NCBI GenBank assembly: GCA_045578245.1
Contig: JAZNJX010000088.1
Span: 1 to 29,011, forward strand
DNA from: Fimenecus sp045578245
GTDB taxonomy: Bacteria > Bacillota > Clostridia > Oscillospirales > Acutalibacteraceae
DNA: 29,011 nt
Reading direction: 5' to 3'
Position 1 is the first letter of the stretch, and every line of letters starts with the position of its first letter. Positions 7,250-16,249 of the stretch are shown here, piece by piece. The translations under genes and the position numbers were made by a program. A model generated the notes under the pieces. The model did not search any database. It was given only the letters and a program-made list of their open reading frames with translations, and was not told the DNA's origin.

Positions 7250-7957
7250 TTACTTTCTTCTTCTGTTAACTGTAAGAATTAAACGAAGTAAGCTTGCAAT
7301 ACTTACCGCAAGAGATGCAACATAAGTCATTGCAGCTGCTGTTAAAACCTTTTTAGCTCCTGATTTTTCTTCTTCACTTAAAATATCAGCATCGCCAATA
7401 ACCTGAATAGCTCTTTTACTTGCATTAAATTCAACAGGAAGTGTAATAAGTTGAAATAAAACAGCAAAAGAAAAGAATATCACACCTGCATAAGCAAGTG
7501 ACGTAAATCCAAGGAAAAAGCCTAATATAGCTAAAGGAATTCCTAATTTTGAACCGAGATTTGCCACCGGTAAAACAGTGTTTCTGAGTTTAATTGGAGC
7601 ATAATTCTGAGCATACTGTGCAGCATGACCTGCTTCATGACAAGCGACACCAATAGCAGCAACGGATGTTGAACTATACACTTTATCAGACAATCTTATT
7701 ACATTGGTTCTTGGGTCAAAATGGTCTGTTAGATTACCACTGACACGTTCAATTCTAACATCAGTTATTCCATAGTGACGCAAAATTTCAAACGCTGCCT
7801 GTGCGCCTGTCAAGCCTCTTTGAGACATAACTTTTGAATATTTTTTAAATGATGAATTAACTTTTGCAGATGCAATCATTGATAATATTATCATCGGCAA
7901 AACTAAGATGATATAATAGTAATTCGATAAGTAATAGTAATCGAAATATCCGTTCAT
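7250..7957 (-). CDS. Membrane zinc metallopeptidase, YugP-like
   Basis: A neutral zinc peptidase of the Zn_peptidase_2 (YugP) family, which is membrane-bound and of unknown substrate. An N-terminal membrane segment (about residues 13-30) precedes a soluble part with the zinc motif HEAGH at 107-111; further hydrophobic segments follow at about 133-185 and 205-228. The length of 235 matches the family. It lies between fmt and rsmB, where the B. subtilis cluster has nothing, with 2-base and 3-base spacers, so it is a settled member of the operon. Envelope protein turnover is possible but not shown. Confidence 0.88.
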   Translation of the reverse strand: MNGYFDYYYLSNYYYIILVLPMIILSMIASAKVNSSFKKYSKVMSQRGLTGAQAAFEILRHYGITDVRIERVSGNLTDHFDPRTNVIRLSDKVYSSTSVAAIGVACHEAGHAAQYAQNYAPIKLRNTVLPVANLGSKLGIPLAILGFFLGFTSLAYAGVIFFSFAVLFQLITLPVEFNASKRAIQVIGDADILSEEEKSGAKKVLTAAAMTYVASLAVSIASLLRLILTVNRRRK

Positions 7958-7959
7958 AA

Positions 7960-8892
7960 CTACTCTCCTATAATAATTCCTTTTTCAATCTTATGACCTC
8001 TTAAGAAACTTGCAGTATCTGTTTTTCTTTTACCTTCTGCCTGAATTTCAAGAATTTCAACGACATTTCCATCTCCACACATACAAACAAGTCTGTTATT
8101 ATTATCTACTATTTCTCCCACTTTTCCACTGAATTTCTCTGTTAATAGTTGGGAAGAATGAATTTTGAAATTTTTACCTAAAATTTTAGTTGTTGCGACA
8201 GGCCATGGAGACAACCCACGAATTTGGTTGTGAACTTCTTGAGCCGATTTATTAAAATCAATTGGACACAATTCTTTAGAAAGCATTGATGCATAATTTG
8301 AAAGACTGTCGTCCTGCTTTTCTGGATGAAGATTATCTTTTTTTAGTTCATTGATTGTTTCAAGTAAAACTTCAGCACCCATAACGGAAAGTTTATCATG
8401 AAGCTCTCCTGCATTCATATTGTCAGTTATCTTGATTGATTTTTTTAAGAGCATATCACCCGTATCAAGACCTACATCCATCTGCATTGATGTTACACCA
8501 GTCTCCTTTTCACCATTGATAATACTCCACTGTATGGGAGCAGCACCACGAAGTTTTGGAAGCAACGATGCATGAATGTTAATACATCCATATTTAACAC
8601 TTTCAAGGATTTCTTTCGGCAAAATCTTACCAAATGCGACAACTATAATTAAGTCTACATTAAGAGAATTGATAATATCCAATGCGACACCGTCTCGCAT
8701 TGATGCAGGCTGGAAAACAGGTATATTATTTTCAACTGCACAAACTTTAACTGGTGGTGGAGTTAATTCATATCCCCTGCCTTTTGGTTTATCAGGTTGA
8801 GTAAAAACACCAACGACCTCATCATCACTATTTATGAGTGCTTGTAAACATGGTACAGAAAACTCAGGTGTACCCATAAAGATTATACGCAT
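7960..8892 (-). CDS. fmt: Methionyl-tRNA formyltransferase
   Basis: Formylates initiator Met-tRNA using 10-formyltetrahydrofolate. The catalytic trio is visible as N105, H107 and D143 (NIHASLLPKLRGAAP and GLDTGDM), nearly at the Escherichia coli numbering. The C-terminal OB-like tRNA-binding part begins at about residue 205. 310 residues is normal. The gene directly follows def, which removes the formyl group, with a 4-base gap; the pair is conserved in most bacteria. Confidence 0.96.
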   Translation of the reverse strand: MRIIFMGTPEFSVPCLQALINSDDEVVGVFTQPDKPKGRGYELTPPPVKVCAVENNIPVFQPASMRDGVALDIINSLNVDLIIVVAFGKILPKEILESVKYGCINIHASLLPKLRGAAPIQWSIINGEKETGVTSMQMDVGLDTGDMLLKKSIKITDNMNAGELHDKLSVMGAEVLLETINELKKDNLHPEKQDDSLSNYASMLSKELCPIDFNKSAQEVHNQIRGLSPWPVATTKILGKNFKIHSSQLLTEKFSGKVGEIVDNNNRLVCMCGDGNVVEILEIQAEGKRKTDTASFLRGHKIEKGIIIGE

Positions 8893-8896
8893 AAAA

Positions 8897-9367
8897 TCAA
8901 TCCTCTTTGTATTCGTCTATTTCTGCTTGTGTGCAAAGTTTATCAATGTATAAAGTACCATCAAGATGGTCAATTTCATGGCAAAATGCTTTCGCTTTAA
9001 GTTCAGTACCTTTATAAACACACCAGTTACCATTTCTGTTTTGTGCTTTAACTTTTACGGTCATTGGTCTCAATGTGTAGCCTGATTTTCCAGGTAATGA
9101 AAGACAACCCTCAACACCAAACTGTTCACCCTCAACCTCGATAATTTCAGGGTTAATAAGTTCAATCAAGCCATCGCCAACATCAACGATAACAACTCTT
9201 TTTAATATACCAACCTGTACAGCAGCAAGACCAACGCCCTCTGCCTGATACATAGTATCTTTCATATCGTCGAGTAAGAGCCAAAGTTTTTCATCAAAAT
9301 TCTCAACTACCCTGCTCTTCTTTCTTAAAATTGGGTCATCATCTGTTCTTATGTTTCTTATAGCCAT
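8897..9367 (-). CDS. def: Peptide deformylase
   Basis: A metal hydrolase that removes the N-formyl group from new proteins. All three motifs are present: GVGLAAVQ (44-51), EGCLS with metal ligand C88, and HEIDH (130-134). The 156-residue length and short C-terminus resemble the type 1 form. It lies between priA and fmt, as in B. subtilis. Confidence 0.96.
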   Translation of the reverse strand: MAIRNIRTDDDPILRKKSRVVENFDEKLWLLLDDMKDTMYQAEGVGLAAVQVGILKRVVIVDVGDGLIELINPEIIEVEGEQFGVEGCLSLPGKSGYTLRPMTVKVKAQNRNGNWCVYKGTELKAKAFCHEIDHLDGTLYIDKLCTQAEIDEYKED

Positions 9368-9378
9368 TTCAAATCTCC

Positions 9379-11826
9379 TTATAGTATGCTTTCAGGATTT
9401 ATATCTGCATAAATACTCACATTATCATATTTCTTATCCTGAGCAAATTGTTTTAACAACTCACTTATCATTTTTCTGAAATCAGGTGAGTTTTTACATT
9501 TTATTATTATTCTTTCACGGAATTTACCACCAAGCTTTGAAACTCTTGGTGTAACCGGACCGAGAACAATTAAATCATTATTTTTATAGTTTTCAGAATG
9601 AACTTCTTTTAATTTATTCAAAAATTCGGCGGATACTCTTTTTGTTGCATATTCCACACCTGATGTAAAACCAATAACACATATATCACAAAATGGCGGA
9701 TAAATCATTGCTTTACGCATTTGTAATTCAACCTCAAAAAAGGACTCATAATCCTGCTCTTTTGCCATCGTCACAATTTCACTATCCTGAAAAGATGTTT
9801 GTATATAAGCCTTTCCAGGTGAAACCCCTCTTCCACTTCGTCCGACAACCTGAGTTATCAAATCAAAGGCTCTTTCACCACTTTTATAATCATCGTTAAA
9901 CAACATCTGGTCAATATTCAAAACACCAACAAGAGTTACATTCGGGAAATTAAGCCCTTTAGCAACCATTTGTGTTCCAACAAGGATATCGTATTCACCA
10001 TTACCAAAACTATTGAAGTTCTTATCAAAGGAGTATCGGGAAGATGTTGTATCCGTATCCATTCTCAAGATTCTTGCTTCAGGCACAATCTGACTTAACT
10101 CTTCTTCAAGTTTCTGAGTACCTGTACCACTGAATTTAACAGTGTCGTTATTACAGTTACTGCATTTTGTTGAAAATGGCACGGAATAACCACAGTAATG
10201 ACACATAAGACGACCATTTTTAATGTGGTAGGTCAAGGAAATACTACAATTCGGACAAGTTGCCACAGTACCACACTCCGTACAATGAGCATATGTATTA
10301 TAGCCACGTCTGTTAAGTAACAAAATCGACTGTTTACCATTTTCATAGTTTGATTTAAGCTCTTCAGCAAGATGTTTGCTTATGTTTTCCCTAAACATAT
10401 CGCTCTGATATGTTGTGTCAATAGTCTGTACCTCAGGTAAAACAGCATTGCCATATCTGTTTTCAAGCTTAAACAAAGAATATGAGCCGTTTTTTGCTTT
10501 AGTATATGTATCAATTGATGGTGTTGCAGATGACAACACTAAAAGTCCGTTATGGCATCCAACACGATAACGTGCAACATCCTTTGCATTATATCTTGGT
10601 GACATTTCGGATTTATATGTATGTTCCTGCTCTTCATCGATAATTACAAGTCCAATATCATCAAAAGGAGCAAAAACTGCAGAACGAGTACCTATTGCAA
10701 TTTGTGCATCGCCACTTTTTACTCGTTTCCACTCATCAAGGCGTTGTCCCAATGAGAGAGCGCTGTGAAAAACAGCAACCTTATCACCATATCTGCTATA
10801 AAACAGTGAAAGCATTTGGGGTGTTAAAGATATTTCGGGAATCATTACAATAATTCCTCTGTCTGTTTTTAAAGCATCGTCTACAAGCTTTAAATAGACC
10901 TGTGTTTTACCGCTTCCAGTAACACCAAATAACAATGCTCCTTTGGGTTTATCCTCATTAAACAGACTTAACAGACCTTCATAAGCTTGCATTTGTTCCT
11001 TTGAAAGAACAATATCTGTTATCGCACCTTTTTCGTCATAATCATAAGGTTTACGGAAAATCTCATCCTCAAAAACTCTGATAATACTCTTATTCTCAAG
11101 GGCAGAAATTACCGCAGAGGAGAAACCTGTAAAATAGCATAATTCTTTTACAGATACAATACCTACATCCGAAAGAATCTTTACAACCTCTTTCTGTTTC
11201 TTTGTTAAATTATCGATTTCTGAATTTTCAGGGTCAACAATTAATTCTACCATCTTAATTGTTGCATCATTCATTTTACGTTGTGCATCAACATTCTTTA
11301 AAAGAATGCCCTTATTCACCATTTTGTCAAGAATTGACGTATTTTTCAGCCCACAGGTCGAAGCAATTAAATCGCTATTTACAAAGTTTCTCTTGTTTGC
11401 TAAATAATCGTAAACGATCTTTTCTATTTCGTCAAAAATTTCATCATTGAACTCAGGATTAACTGCGTAAAGCATATTAACAGACATAAGTAAACCATAT
11501 GGTATAAACAACTTACACGCATCAAAATAGGTGCAAAAGCACATATCATGTATATAATTTGCTGTTTTCAACATCTCACGAGTTAACAAAGGTTCACTAT
11601 CAATTACAGAATCAATCTTTTTGAGTTTTTTGGATGTTTCCTGAACATTTTCCTTACTGAAAACAATACCAATTCTTTTCTTTGATGAATTACCAAATGG
11701 AACTAAGACTCTTTTTCCTGGCAAAACATCAGAAAATAAAAAATCGGGTACAGAATACTCAAACAACATGTCAAAAGAATATGCTGTGTTTTCAACAGCA
11801 ACCTTTACAACAGTTAAACCGTTCAT
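9379..11826 (-). CDS. priA: Primosomal replication restart helicase PriA
   Basis: A 3'-5' superfamily 2 helicase that rebuilds the replisome at stalled forks. 815 residues: N-terminal DNA-binding region, winged-helix part (about 205-260), Walker A GVTGSGKT (301-308), a Walker B segment written IIDEEQEHTYK, and a cysteine-rich zinc insertion of four CxxC pairs (CTECG, CPNC, CHYC, CSNC). QVVGRSGRG marks motif VI. The start has AAGGGGG 7 bases upstream. coaBC, normally just before priA in this cluster, is absent. Confidence 0.95.
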   Translation of the reverse strand: MNGLTVVKVAVENTAYSFDMLFEYSVPDFLFSDVLPGKRVLVPFGNSSKKRIGIVFSKENVQETSKKLKKIDSVIDSEPLLTREMLKTANYIHDMCFCTYFDACKLFIPYGLLMSVNMLYAVNPEFNDEIFDEIEKIVYDYLANKRNFVNSDLIASTCGLKNTSILDKMVNKGILLKNVDAQRKMNDATIKMVELIVDPENSEIDNLTKKQKEVVKILSDVGIVSVKELCYFTGFSSAVISALENKSIIRVFEDEIFRKPYDYDEKGAITDIVLSKEQMQAYEGLLSLFNEDKPKGALLFGVTGSGKTQVYLKLVDDALKTDRGIIVMIPEISLTPQMLSLFYSRYGDKVAVFHSALSLGQRLDEWKRVKSGDAQIAIGTRSAVFAPFDDIGLVIIDEEQEHTYKSEMSPRYNAKDVARYRVGCHNGLLVLSSATPSIDTYTKAKNGSYSLFKLENRYGNAVLPEVQTIDTTYQSDMFRENISKHLAEELKSNYENGKQSILLLNRRGYNTYAHCTECGTVATCPNCSISLTYHIKNGRLMCHYCGYSVPFSTKCSNCNNDTVKFSGTGTQKLEEELSQIVPEARILRMDTDTTSSRYSFDKNFNSFGNGEYDILVGTQMVAKGLNFPNVTLVGVLNIDQMLFNDDYKSGERAFDLITQVVGRSGRGVSPGKAYIQTSFQDSEIVTMAKEQDYESFFEVELQMRKAMIYPPFCDICVIGFTSGVEYATKRVSAEFLNKLKEVHSENYKNNDLIVLGPVTPRVSKLGGKFRERIIIKCKNSPDFRKMISELLKQFAQDKKYDNVSIYADINPESIL

Positions 11827-11864
11827 ACTCTGCCCCCTTTCTTTTATTCTGTTAGGTTTATAAA

Positions 11865-12074
11865 CTAAAGAGCTTTAACTTCCTCTGATTCAACAACCTC
11901 GAACTGACCGTTAATAATTTCATCCAATGCAATACTAACTGGCTTTTCGTTAAGAATCTCTCCATTTTCCTGAGCTTCTGATGAAATCTCTCTTGCTCTC
12001 TTTGCAACAGCTGTTACAAGTGAATATCTGCTTTTGTTGTTTGCAAGTACTTTTCTTAAATCTGGATTAAACAT
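11865..12074 (-). CDS. rpoZ: RNA polymerase omega subunit
   Basis: A 69-residue omega subunit, which aids assembly of the beta' subunit into RNA polymerase. The N-terminal half carries the family pattern: SRYSLVTAVAKRAREI, then KPVSIALDEIINGQ. Preceded by GAGGTAATAA as ribosome-binding site. The order gmk-rpoZ is the usual one in Firmicutes. A 38-base gap separates it from priA, with no terminator visible. Confidence 0.93.
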   Translation of the reverse strand: MFNPDLRKVLANNKSRYSLVTAVAKRAREISSEAQENGEILNEKPVSIALDEIINGQFEVVESEEVKAL

Positions 12075-12107
12075 TATTTATTACCTCACTAGTTTTATTT
12101 TTAATAA

Positions 12108-12668
12108 TTATATGTTGTTAACGATAGCAATCACCTTATCAGAAGCAATGTCTAAATCGTCATTAATTACAATAAAGTCGTAGTCCTTACTTCTCTCAAC
12201 TTCGCCTTTTGCAATGTCGAGTCTTTTCTTTATGTCATCTTCACTTTCAGTACCTCTTGAACGAAGACGATTTTCAAGCTCCTCCATGGATGGTGGTAAA
12301 ACAAAAATTGAAACTGAATCAGGATACAACTCCTTGATTTTCGAAGCCCCTTGAACTTCAATTTTCAATATTACAGTTTTCCCCTCACCAAGCCACTCAT
12401 CAATTGGTGCTTTGGGTGTTCCGTAGAAGTTGGAACCATATTTTGCATATTCAAGAACCTGACCCTGACTAATCATATCCTCAAACTTTTCATTTGATAT
12501 AAAGTAATAATCCTTACCATCTACTTCATTTTCACGAATTCCCCTTGTTGTCAATGAAATAGATTTTTGCAAATTCTTATCCTTGTTCAAAACTATATCA
12601 AGGACAGTATCCTTACCAACACCTGATGGACCTGAAAAAAGAACAAGAACTCCTTTTTTATTCCCCAT
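12108..12668 (-). CDS. gmk: Guanylate kinase
   Basis: Phosphorylates GMP to GDP, feeding GTP and (p)ppGpp pools. The P-loop SGPSGVGKD spans about residues 12-20, and the GMP-binding segment includes STTRGIRENEVDGKDYYF-like residues (LTTRG, then DGKDYYF). About 186 residues. The start is placed at ATG 12668 (MGNKKG); an in-frame start at 12692 would add eight residues unlike the family and lie deep inside remA. The gene overlaps remA by 11 bases. Confidence 0.95.
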   Translation of the reverse strand: MGNKKGVLVLFSGPSGVGKDTVLDIVLNKDKNLQKSISLTTRGIRENEVDGKDYYFISNEKFEDMISQGQVLEYAKYGSNFYGTPKAPIDEWLGEGKTVILKIEVQGASKIKELYPDSVSIFVLPPSMEELENRLRSRGTESEDDIKKRLDIAKGEVERSKDYDFIVINDDLDIASDKVIAIVNNI

Positions 12669-12924
12669 AACCTGACCCCTCTGTTTCATCAATGTTGTCT
12701 AATCTATTCAGGATGGTCTCAGCTTTAAGATATGTAGAAACAACATGGTCGCTATCCATAATAAGAACTGCCTGTGTTTTTCTTCCCTGAGTAGCATCAA
12801 TCAGCATTCTTTTTTCCTTTGCTTCCGAAATAATTCTTTTGATTGGTGCAGAGTCAGTTGAAACAATAGCAATTACTCTATCAGCATTAACTGCATTACC
12901 AAATCCCACATTGATTAATTTCAT
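12658..12924 (-). CDS. remA: RemA family regulatory protein (DUF370)
   Basis: In B. subtilis RemA is a DNA-binding activator of biofilm matrix and osmoprotection genes, and forms octameric rings. The 88-residue product starts MKLINVGFGN and contains NADRVIAIVS, SAPIKRII and RGRKTQAVL-like residues (QGRKTQAVLIMDS), all typical. It sits between yicC and gmk, the conserved place of this family in Firmicutes, which supports the call more than function in this species does. Confidence 0.93.
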   Translation of the reverse strand: MKLINVGFGNAVNADRVIAIVSTDSAPIKRIISEAKEKRMLIDATQGRKTQAVLIMDSDHVVSTYLKAETILNRLDNIDETEGSGYGE

Positions 12925-12933
12925 TAAAATACC

Positions 12934-13818
12934 TCATTCAATATTCTGAATCTGTTCTCTTATTTTTTCGATTTCAGCTTTAATATCAATAACATTTCGA
13001 GCTATCATGACATCCTGAGCTTTTGAACCGATTGTATTCGCTTCACGATTCATTTCCTGAATCAAGAAATCAGTTTTTCTTCCCACAGCATCATCACTGT
13101 TAAGGAATTGTCTTAACTGGTCAATATGACTTCTGAGTCTTACAGTTTCTTCAGCAACGGCAACTTTATCAGCAAAAATTGCACACTCTGTAAGAAGTCT
13201 TTGTTCATCAACCTGAACATCTGATAAAAACTCATTGATTCTTGCCAGCAACTTATCATTATATTCTTTTACAGTTTCAGGTGAACGTTCTTCAATAAGA
13301 GATATTTTTTCAAGAATAAACTCAGCACGTGAAAGAACGTCGTTCTTAAGCTTTTCACCCTCTGTTTCACGCATGAGAATAAATTTATCAACTGCAGCAG
13401 AAACAACCTCTTTAACCGCTGACCAGATTTTTTCTTCATCTGCTTCTTTTTTATGAGTTGTGAAAATATCGTTATATCTTGCAAGTGATGACATTGCCAA
13501 ATCATCACGAAGATTAAGTTCATTTCTTTCAGCAAGTTCTTTCAACGCATTTAAGTAAGATGCTGCCAATGAATGATTTACTAAAATTTCAACTTCGTCA
13601 TCTTCAAGGTTTTCGATTGAAACATAGCACTCAACCTTACCACGGGAAACTCTTGAACCAACATATGATTTTAATTTTTCTTCAAGAAATCCATAGCTTC
13701 TTGGCACACGTGAATTGAACTCAAAATATCTGTGATTAACACTTTTGATTTCAACTGTAATGCTCATTGTTTCGATAACGGCCTGTGCTCTGCCGTAACC
13801 TGTCATACTTCTAATCAT
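12934..13818 (-). CDS. yicC: YicC/YloC family endoribonuclease
   Basis: Family members are RNases; E. coli YicC promotes decay of small RNA RyhB. 294 residues with the N-terminal signature MIRSMTGYGRA and KSVNHRYFE, a helical middle, and the DUF1732 C-terminus with IQEMNREANTIGSKAQD. The length is normal. It is followed after 9 bases by remA. The exact RNA targets here are unknown. Confidence 0.93.
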   Translation of the reverse strand: MIRSMTGYGRAQAVIETMSITVEIKSVNHRYFEFNSRVPRSYGFLEEKLKSYVGSRVSRGKVECYVSIENLEDDEVEILVNHSLAASYLNALKELAERNELNLRDDLAMSSLARYNDIFTTHKKEADEEKIWSAVKEVVSAAVDKFILMRETEGEKLKNDVLSRAEFILEKISLIEERSPETVKEYNDKLLARINEFLSDVQVDEQRLLTECAIFADKVAVAEETVRLRSHIDQLRQFLNSDDAVGRKTDFLIQEMNREANTIGSKAQDVMIARNVIDIKAEIEKIREQIQNIE

Positions 13819-13836
13819 TATATCACTCCAAACGAA

Positions 13837-14211
13837 TTATTTACAGCAACTACCCTTTAAAAGAGTAGGAATATCGCCACTATAAATACCATCGTTATTT
13901 TCAAATCCAAGATGTAATAAAACATCCGATATATCATCAATTTTGCAATATGCCATATAGGCATTTCTGTTTGCACAAAAATTCAATGCAGAACGCAAAA
14001 AGCCTTCCACCAACAATTTATCAGCATAGTCACACTCAACGGATTCAATGTAACATTTATATCCATCAATGGACATAAGACATGTGCCTACATCGTTTCG
14101 GTCTTCGTCATTTCCAACATATGCTCCATAAACGAAATCAGGTTTAAACTCACAATGTGCAAACTTATTTTTTATGATGTCAATCTCTATTATAGGCTTA
14201 TAAAATACCAT
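13837..14211 (-). CDS. Short GNAT-like protein, probably degenerate
   Basis: 124 residues, starting at an ATG that shares one base with the stop codon of the upstream pseudouridine synthase gene (TAATG). The pattern resembles the second half of a GNAT acetyltransferase: a beta strand CLMSIDGYKCYIESVECDY, a long helix LLVEGFLRSALNFCANRNA, then a strand and LLHLGFENNDGIYSG. The R/QxxGxG/A acetyl-CoA loop expected before the helix is missing. The protein is rich in cysteine and ends SCCK. It may be a non-catalytic GNAT fold or an unrelated small domain; no function can be given. Confidence 0.6.
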   Translation of the reverse strand: MVFYKPIIEIDIIKNKFAHCEFKPDFVYGAYVGNDEDRNDVGTCLMSIDGYKCYIESVECDYADKLLVEGFLRSALNFCANRNAYMAYCKIDDISDVLLHLGFENNDGIYSGDIPTLLKGSCCK

Positions 14212-14957
14212 TATTTCAAACTCTTTCTATCAAGGGATGCGGCAACAGTAAGCTTATGCACTTCTTCGTCAGTGAGATTTCGCCAGTCCCCTTGTTTGAG
14301 CATACCAAGTTTTACTGAACCAATCTGTGTACGTTTAAGTCTTGCAACCTCAAGCCCCAAAGCATCACACATCTTACGAATCTGTCTGTTACGACCTTCG
14401 TAAATGATGATTTCAAGTACAACTCGACCTTCTTTTTTCTCGATAACACGAACCTCCGAAGGCATTGTCATTCTACCATCGATTTCAATACCTGTAGTAA
14501 GTGCAGTAATCTGCTCGTCTGTAATTGTTGGTCTTACTGTAACACGATATGTTTTAGGAACATGATGTGTTGGATGCGTCAAAGCATTTGCAAATTCACC
14601 GTCGTCTGTAAGCAACAATAAGCCTTCGGAATCGCGGTCAAGTCTTCCAACAGGATAAACACGAGTACCAACATCTTCAACTAACTGAGCAACACATTTT
14701 CTGCCCATTTCATCACTAAGAGTTGTGATGAAACCACGTGGTTTGTGAAGCATAATATACGTGTTTTTCTTGCTCTTTCTAATCTTTTTACCTGCCACGA
14801 CAACAGTATCGTGTTTAGGATTTACTTTGTCACCGATTGAAGCCGGTTTTCCATTTACTTTTACCTTACCCGCTGCAATCAATTCTTCAGCTTTTCGTCT
14901 TGATGCAACACCGCACTCGGACAAATATTTCTGAAGTCTGATAGTATTATCTGCCAT
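14211..14957 (-). CDS. rluB: Ribosomal large subunit pseudouridine synthase, RluB/RsuA family
   Basis: Isomerises a uridine in rRNA (position 2605 of 23S rRNA for the RluB group). It has an N-terminal S4 RNA-binding domain (about residues 7-55, LQKYLSECGVASRRKAEELI), then the catalytic domain with the aspartate D107 in GRLDRDSEGLLLLT, and YEGRNRQIRKM near the end. 248 residues. GTGAGG-free, but TAGGAGAA lies before the ATG. RluB is the likely assignment from its position after the scpAB-ytfJ block; RsuA or RluE specificity cannot be excluded from sequence alone. Confidence 0.88.
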   Translation of the reverse strand: MADNTIRLQKYLSECGVASRRKAEELIAAGKVKVNGKPASIGDKVNPKHDTVVVAGKKIRKSKKNTYIMLHKPRGFITTLSDEMGRKCVAQLVEDVGTRVYPVGRLDRDSEGLLLLTDDGEFANALTHPTHHVPKTYRVTVRPTITDEQITALTTGIEIDGRMTMPSEVRVIEKKEGRVVLEIIIYEGRNRQIRKMCDALGLEVARLKRTQIGSVKLGMLKQGDWRNLTDEEVHKLTVAASLDRKSLK

Positions 14958-14990
14958 AGTTTCTCCTATTTATTGTATAAAATAACACAC

Positions 14991-15030
14991 AAAATCACCG
15001 TCGAGAAGAAATCCCCTCAACGCTGATTTT
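14991..15030 (-). terminator. Hairpin between ytfJ and the rluB-type gene, likely terminator or attenuator
   Basis: Arms 15016-15030 and 14991-15005 pair over 15 positions with one mismatch and one G-U, around a 10-base loop. On the minus strand the stem ends in TTTT, followed by a T-rich but interrupted tract, so termination may be partial. This is the only such structure I see between the cdaA promoter and the thiN end. Confidence 0.55.
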
Positions 15031-15045
15031 ATAGAATATGTTTGT

Positions 15046-15498
15046 TTATGCATTTTCTTCTGCAGAAACAGGAACAACTTCGTCATTAACGCTATTTACT
15101 GCTGCATTAAAAGCTTTTTCCATTTTTGACTTATTGATAACATTAGAAACCTTGTCAAACATTTCAGGAACAAGGCTAACTGCACGTTCTGCAACATTAT
15201 CAAAAGCTGTGATGTGTTTGATATCAACATTACCGTAAGCGTCGATAACTAAGAATGCAACTGGAAGAATTGTAACACCAGCTCCACCGCCACCGCCGAA
15301 AATGTCCTTGTTGTTCTTTGATGGGAAATCTGAACCACCTGAAGCAAAGCCATAAGTAACCTTTGAAACCGGAATAATTGTAACTCCACCCTCAACCTTG
15401 ATTGGCTCGCCAATAATTGTACTTACATTAACTAAGTCCTTTACTTTTTCTATTGTTGATTCAAGAATTCCTGCTGCTGATGATTTATCTTTCATCAT
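15046..15498 (-). CDS. ytfJ: Sporulation protein YtfJ (GerW family)
   Basis: A small protein conserved in spore formers; the B. subtilis homologue GerW affects germination. The 150-residue product has the family features: TIIGEPIKVEGGVTIIPVSKV, FASGGSDF, a glycine run GGGGGAG at about 68-74, then LPVAFLVID. The ATG at 15498 is preferred because AAGGTGG lies 5 bases upstream; an in-frame ATG at 15513 would absorb that site. It overlaps the end of the DUF2953 gene by 14 bases, the usual partnership in Firmicutes. Confidence 0.92.
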   Translation of the reverse strand: MMKDKSSAAGILESTIEKVKDLVNVSTIIGEPIKVEGGVTIIPVSKVTYGFASGGSDFPSKNNKDIFGGGGGAGVTILPVAFLVIDAYGNVDIKHITAFDNVAERAVSLVPEMFDKVSNVINKSKMEKAFNAAVNSVNDEVVPVSAEENA

Positions 15499-16204
15499 TT
15501 GCACCACCTTCATTTTGATTTATATTTTTATTTGATTTATTTTTAATTCCTTTAAGGAATTTTAATACAACTTTAAAGAGAAGTCTAAACACTAAAACAA
15601 TAACAGCGTTCAAGAAGAAAATAGGTCTGATATGTATTGAAAGTGCAAATTCAGCACTGTTTTTTAGTCCAATAAAATCAGGTTCAATTTCACAGTCATA
15701 TTTTTTTACTGGTAATTGGGTACAGATATATGATAATGCAGGGAAAACCTTCTGACACATTCTTCCATATTCCAATGCAGTTTCGGCTGCATCACAACCA
15801 CCTGTGATAGTCATAAACAAATACAACTCACGTATAACGATATGCTTTTTAAATGAACTAAACATCTTACCTAACGAAGATGCAGCATTGTTGATTAACT
15901 TTAAAACTCCGTCAAAACCTTGGTTATTATAAAAAGTTACGAAAATATTTTCTTTCTTTTCATTAGGTGTTTCTTCTGACTCAAGCTTTGGTTCACTTTT
16001 TTCTTCTTTTGGTTTCTTTTCTTTTTGGGGCTTTTCCTTTTTAGGTTTATCGCTCTTTTTTGCAGGAAGAATTGGAATTTTAATAAACAGCCATGAAACT
16101 GAAAGTTTAAATTCATCAAAATACTCTGCATTCACAGTAATTCTTACACTGAGAATCAAAACAAAAAATGCAATAATTCCTAAAAAGATATATAATCCTG
16201 TCAT
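15485..16204 (-). CDS. DUF2953 membrane protein (YtfI-like)
   Basis: 239 residues: one N-terminal membrane segment (about 4-22), a lysine/glutamate-rich low-complexity linker (about 49-86), a soluble part with the DUF2953-type TITGGCDAAETALEYG segment, and a hydrophobic C-terminal segment (about 193-216) followed by a basic tail. The family accompanies ytfJ in spore-forming Firmicutes; its biochemical role is unknown. It has the strong ribosome-binding site AAGGAGGTG. Confidence 0.85.
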   Translation of the reverse strand: MTGLYIFLGIIAFFVLILSVRITVNAEYFDEFKLSVSWLFIKIPILPAKKSDKPKKEKPQKEKKPKEEKSEPKLESEETPNEKKENIFVTFYNNQGFDGVLKLINNAASSLGKMFSSFKKHIVIRELYLFMTITGGCDAAETALEYGRMCQKVFPALSYICTQLPVKKYDCEIEPDFIGLKNSAEFALSIHIRPIFFLNAVIVLVFRLLFKVVLKFLKGIKNKSNKNINQNEGGANDER

Positions 16205-16249
16205 TAAAACACCTCCTTATATAATAAAAGCTATGTATTACTCATTATC

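Noticed and set aside
14958..14990. Promoter before the rluB-type gene (TACAAT)
   Set aside because: No recognisable -35 and too close to the ribosome-binding site.
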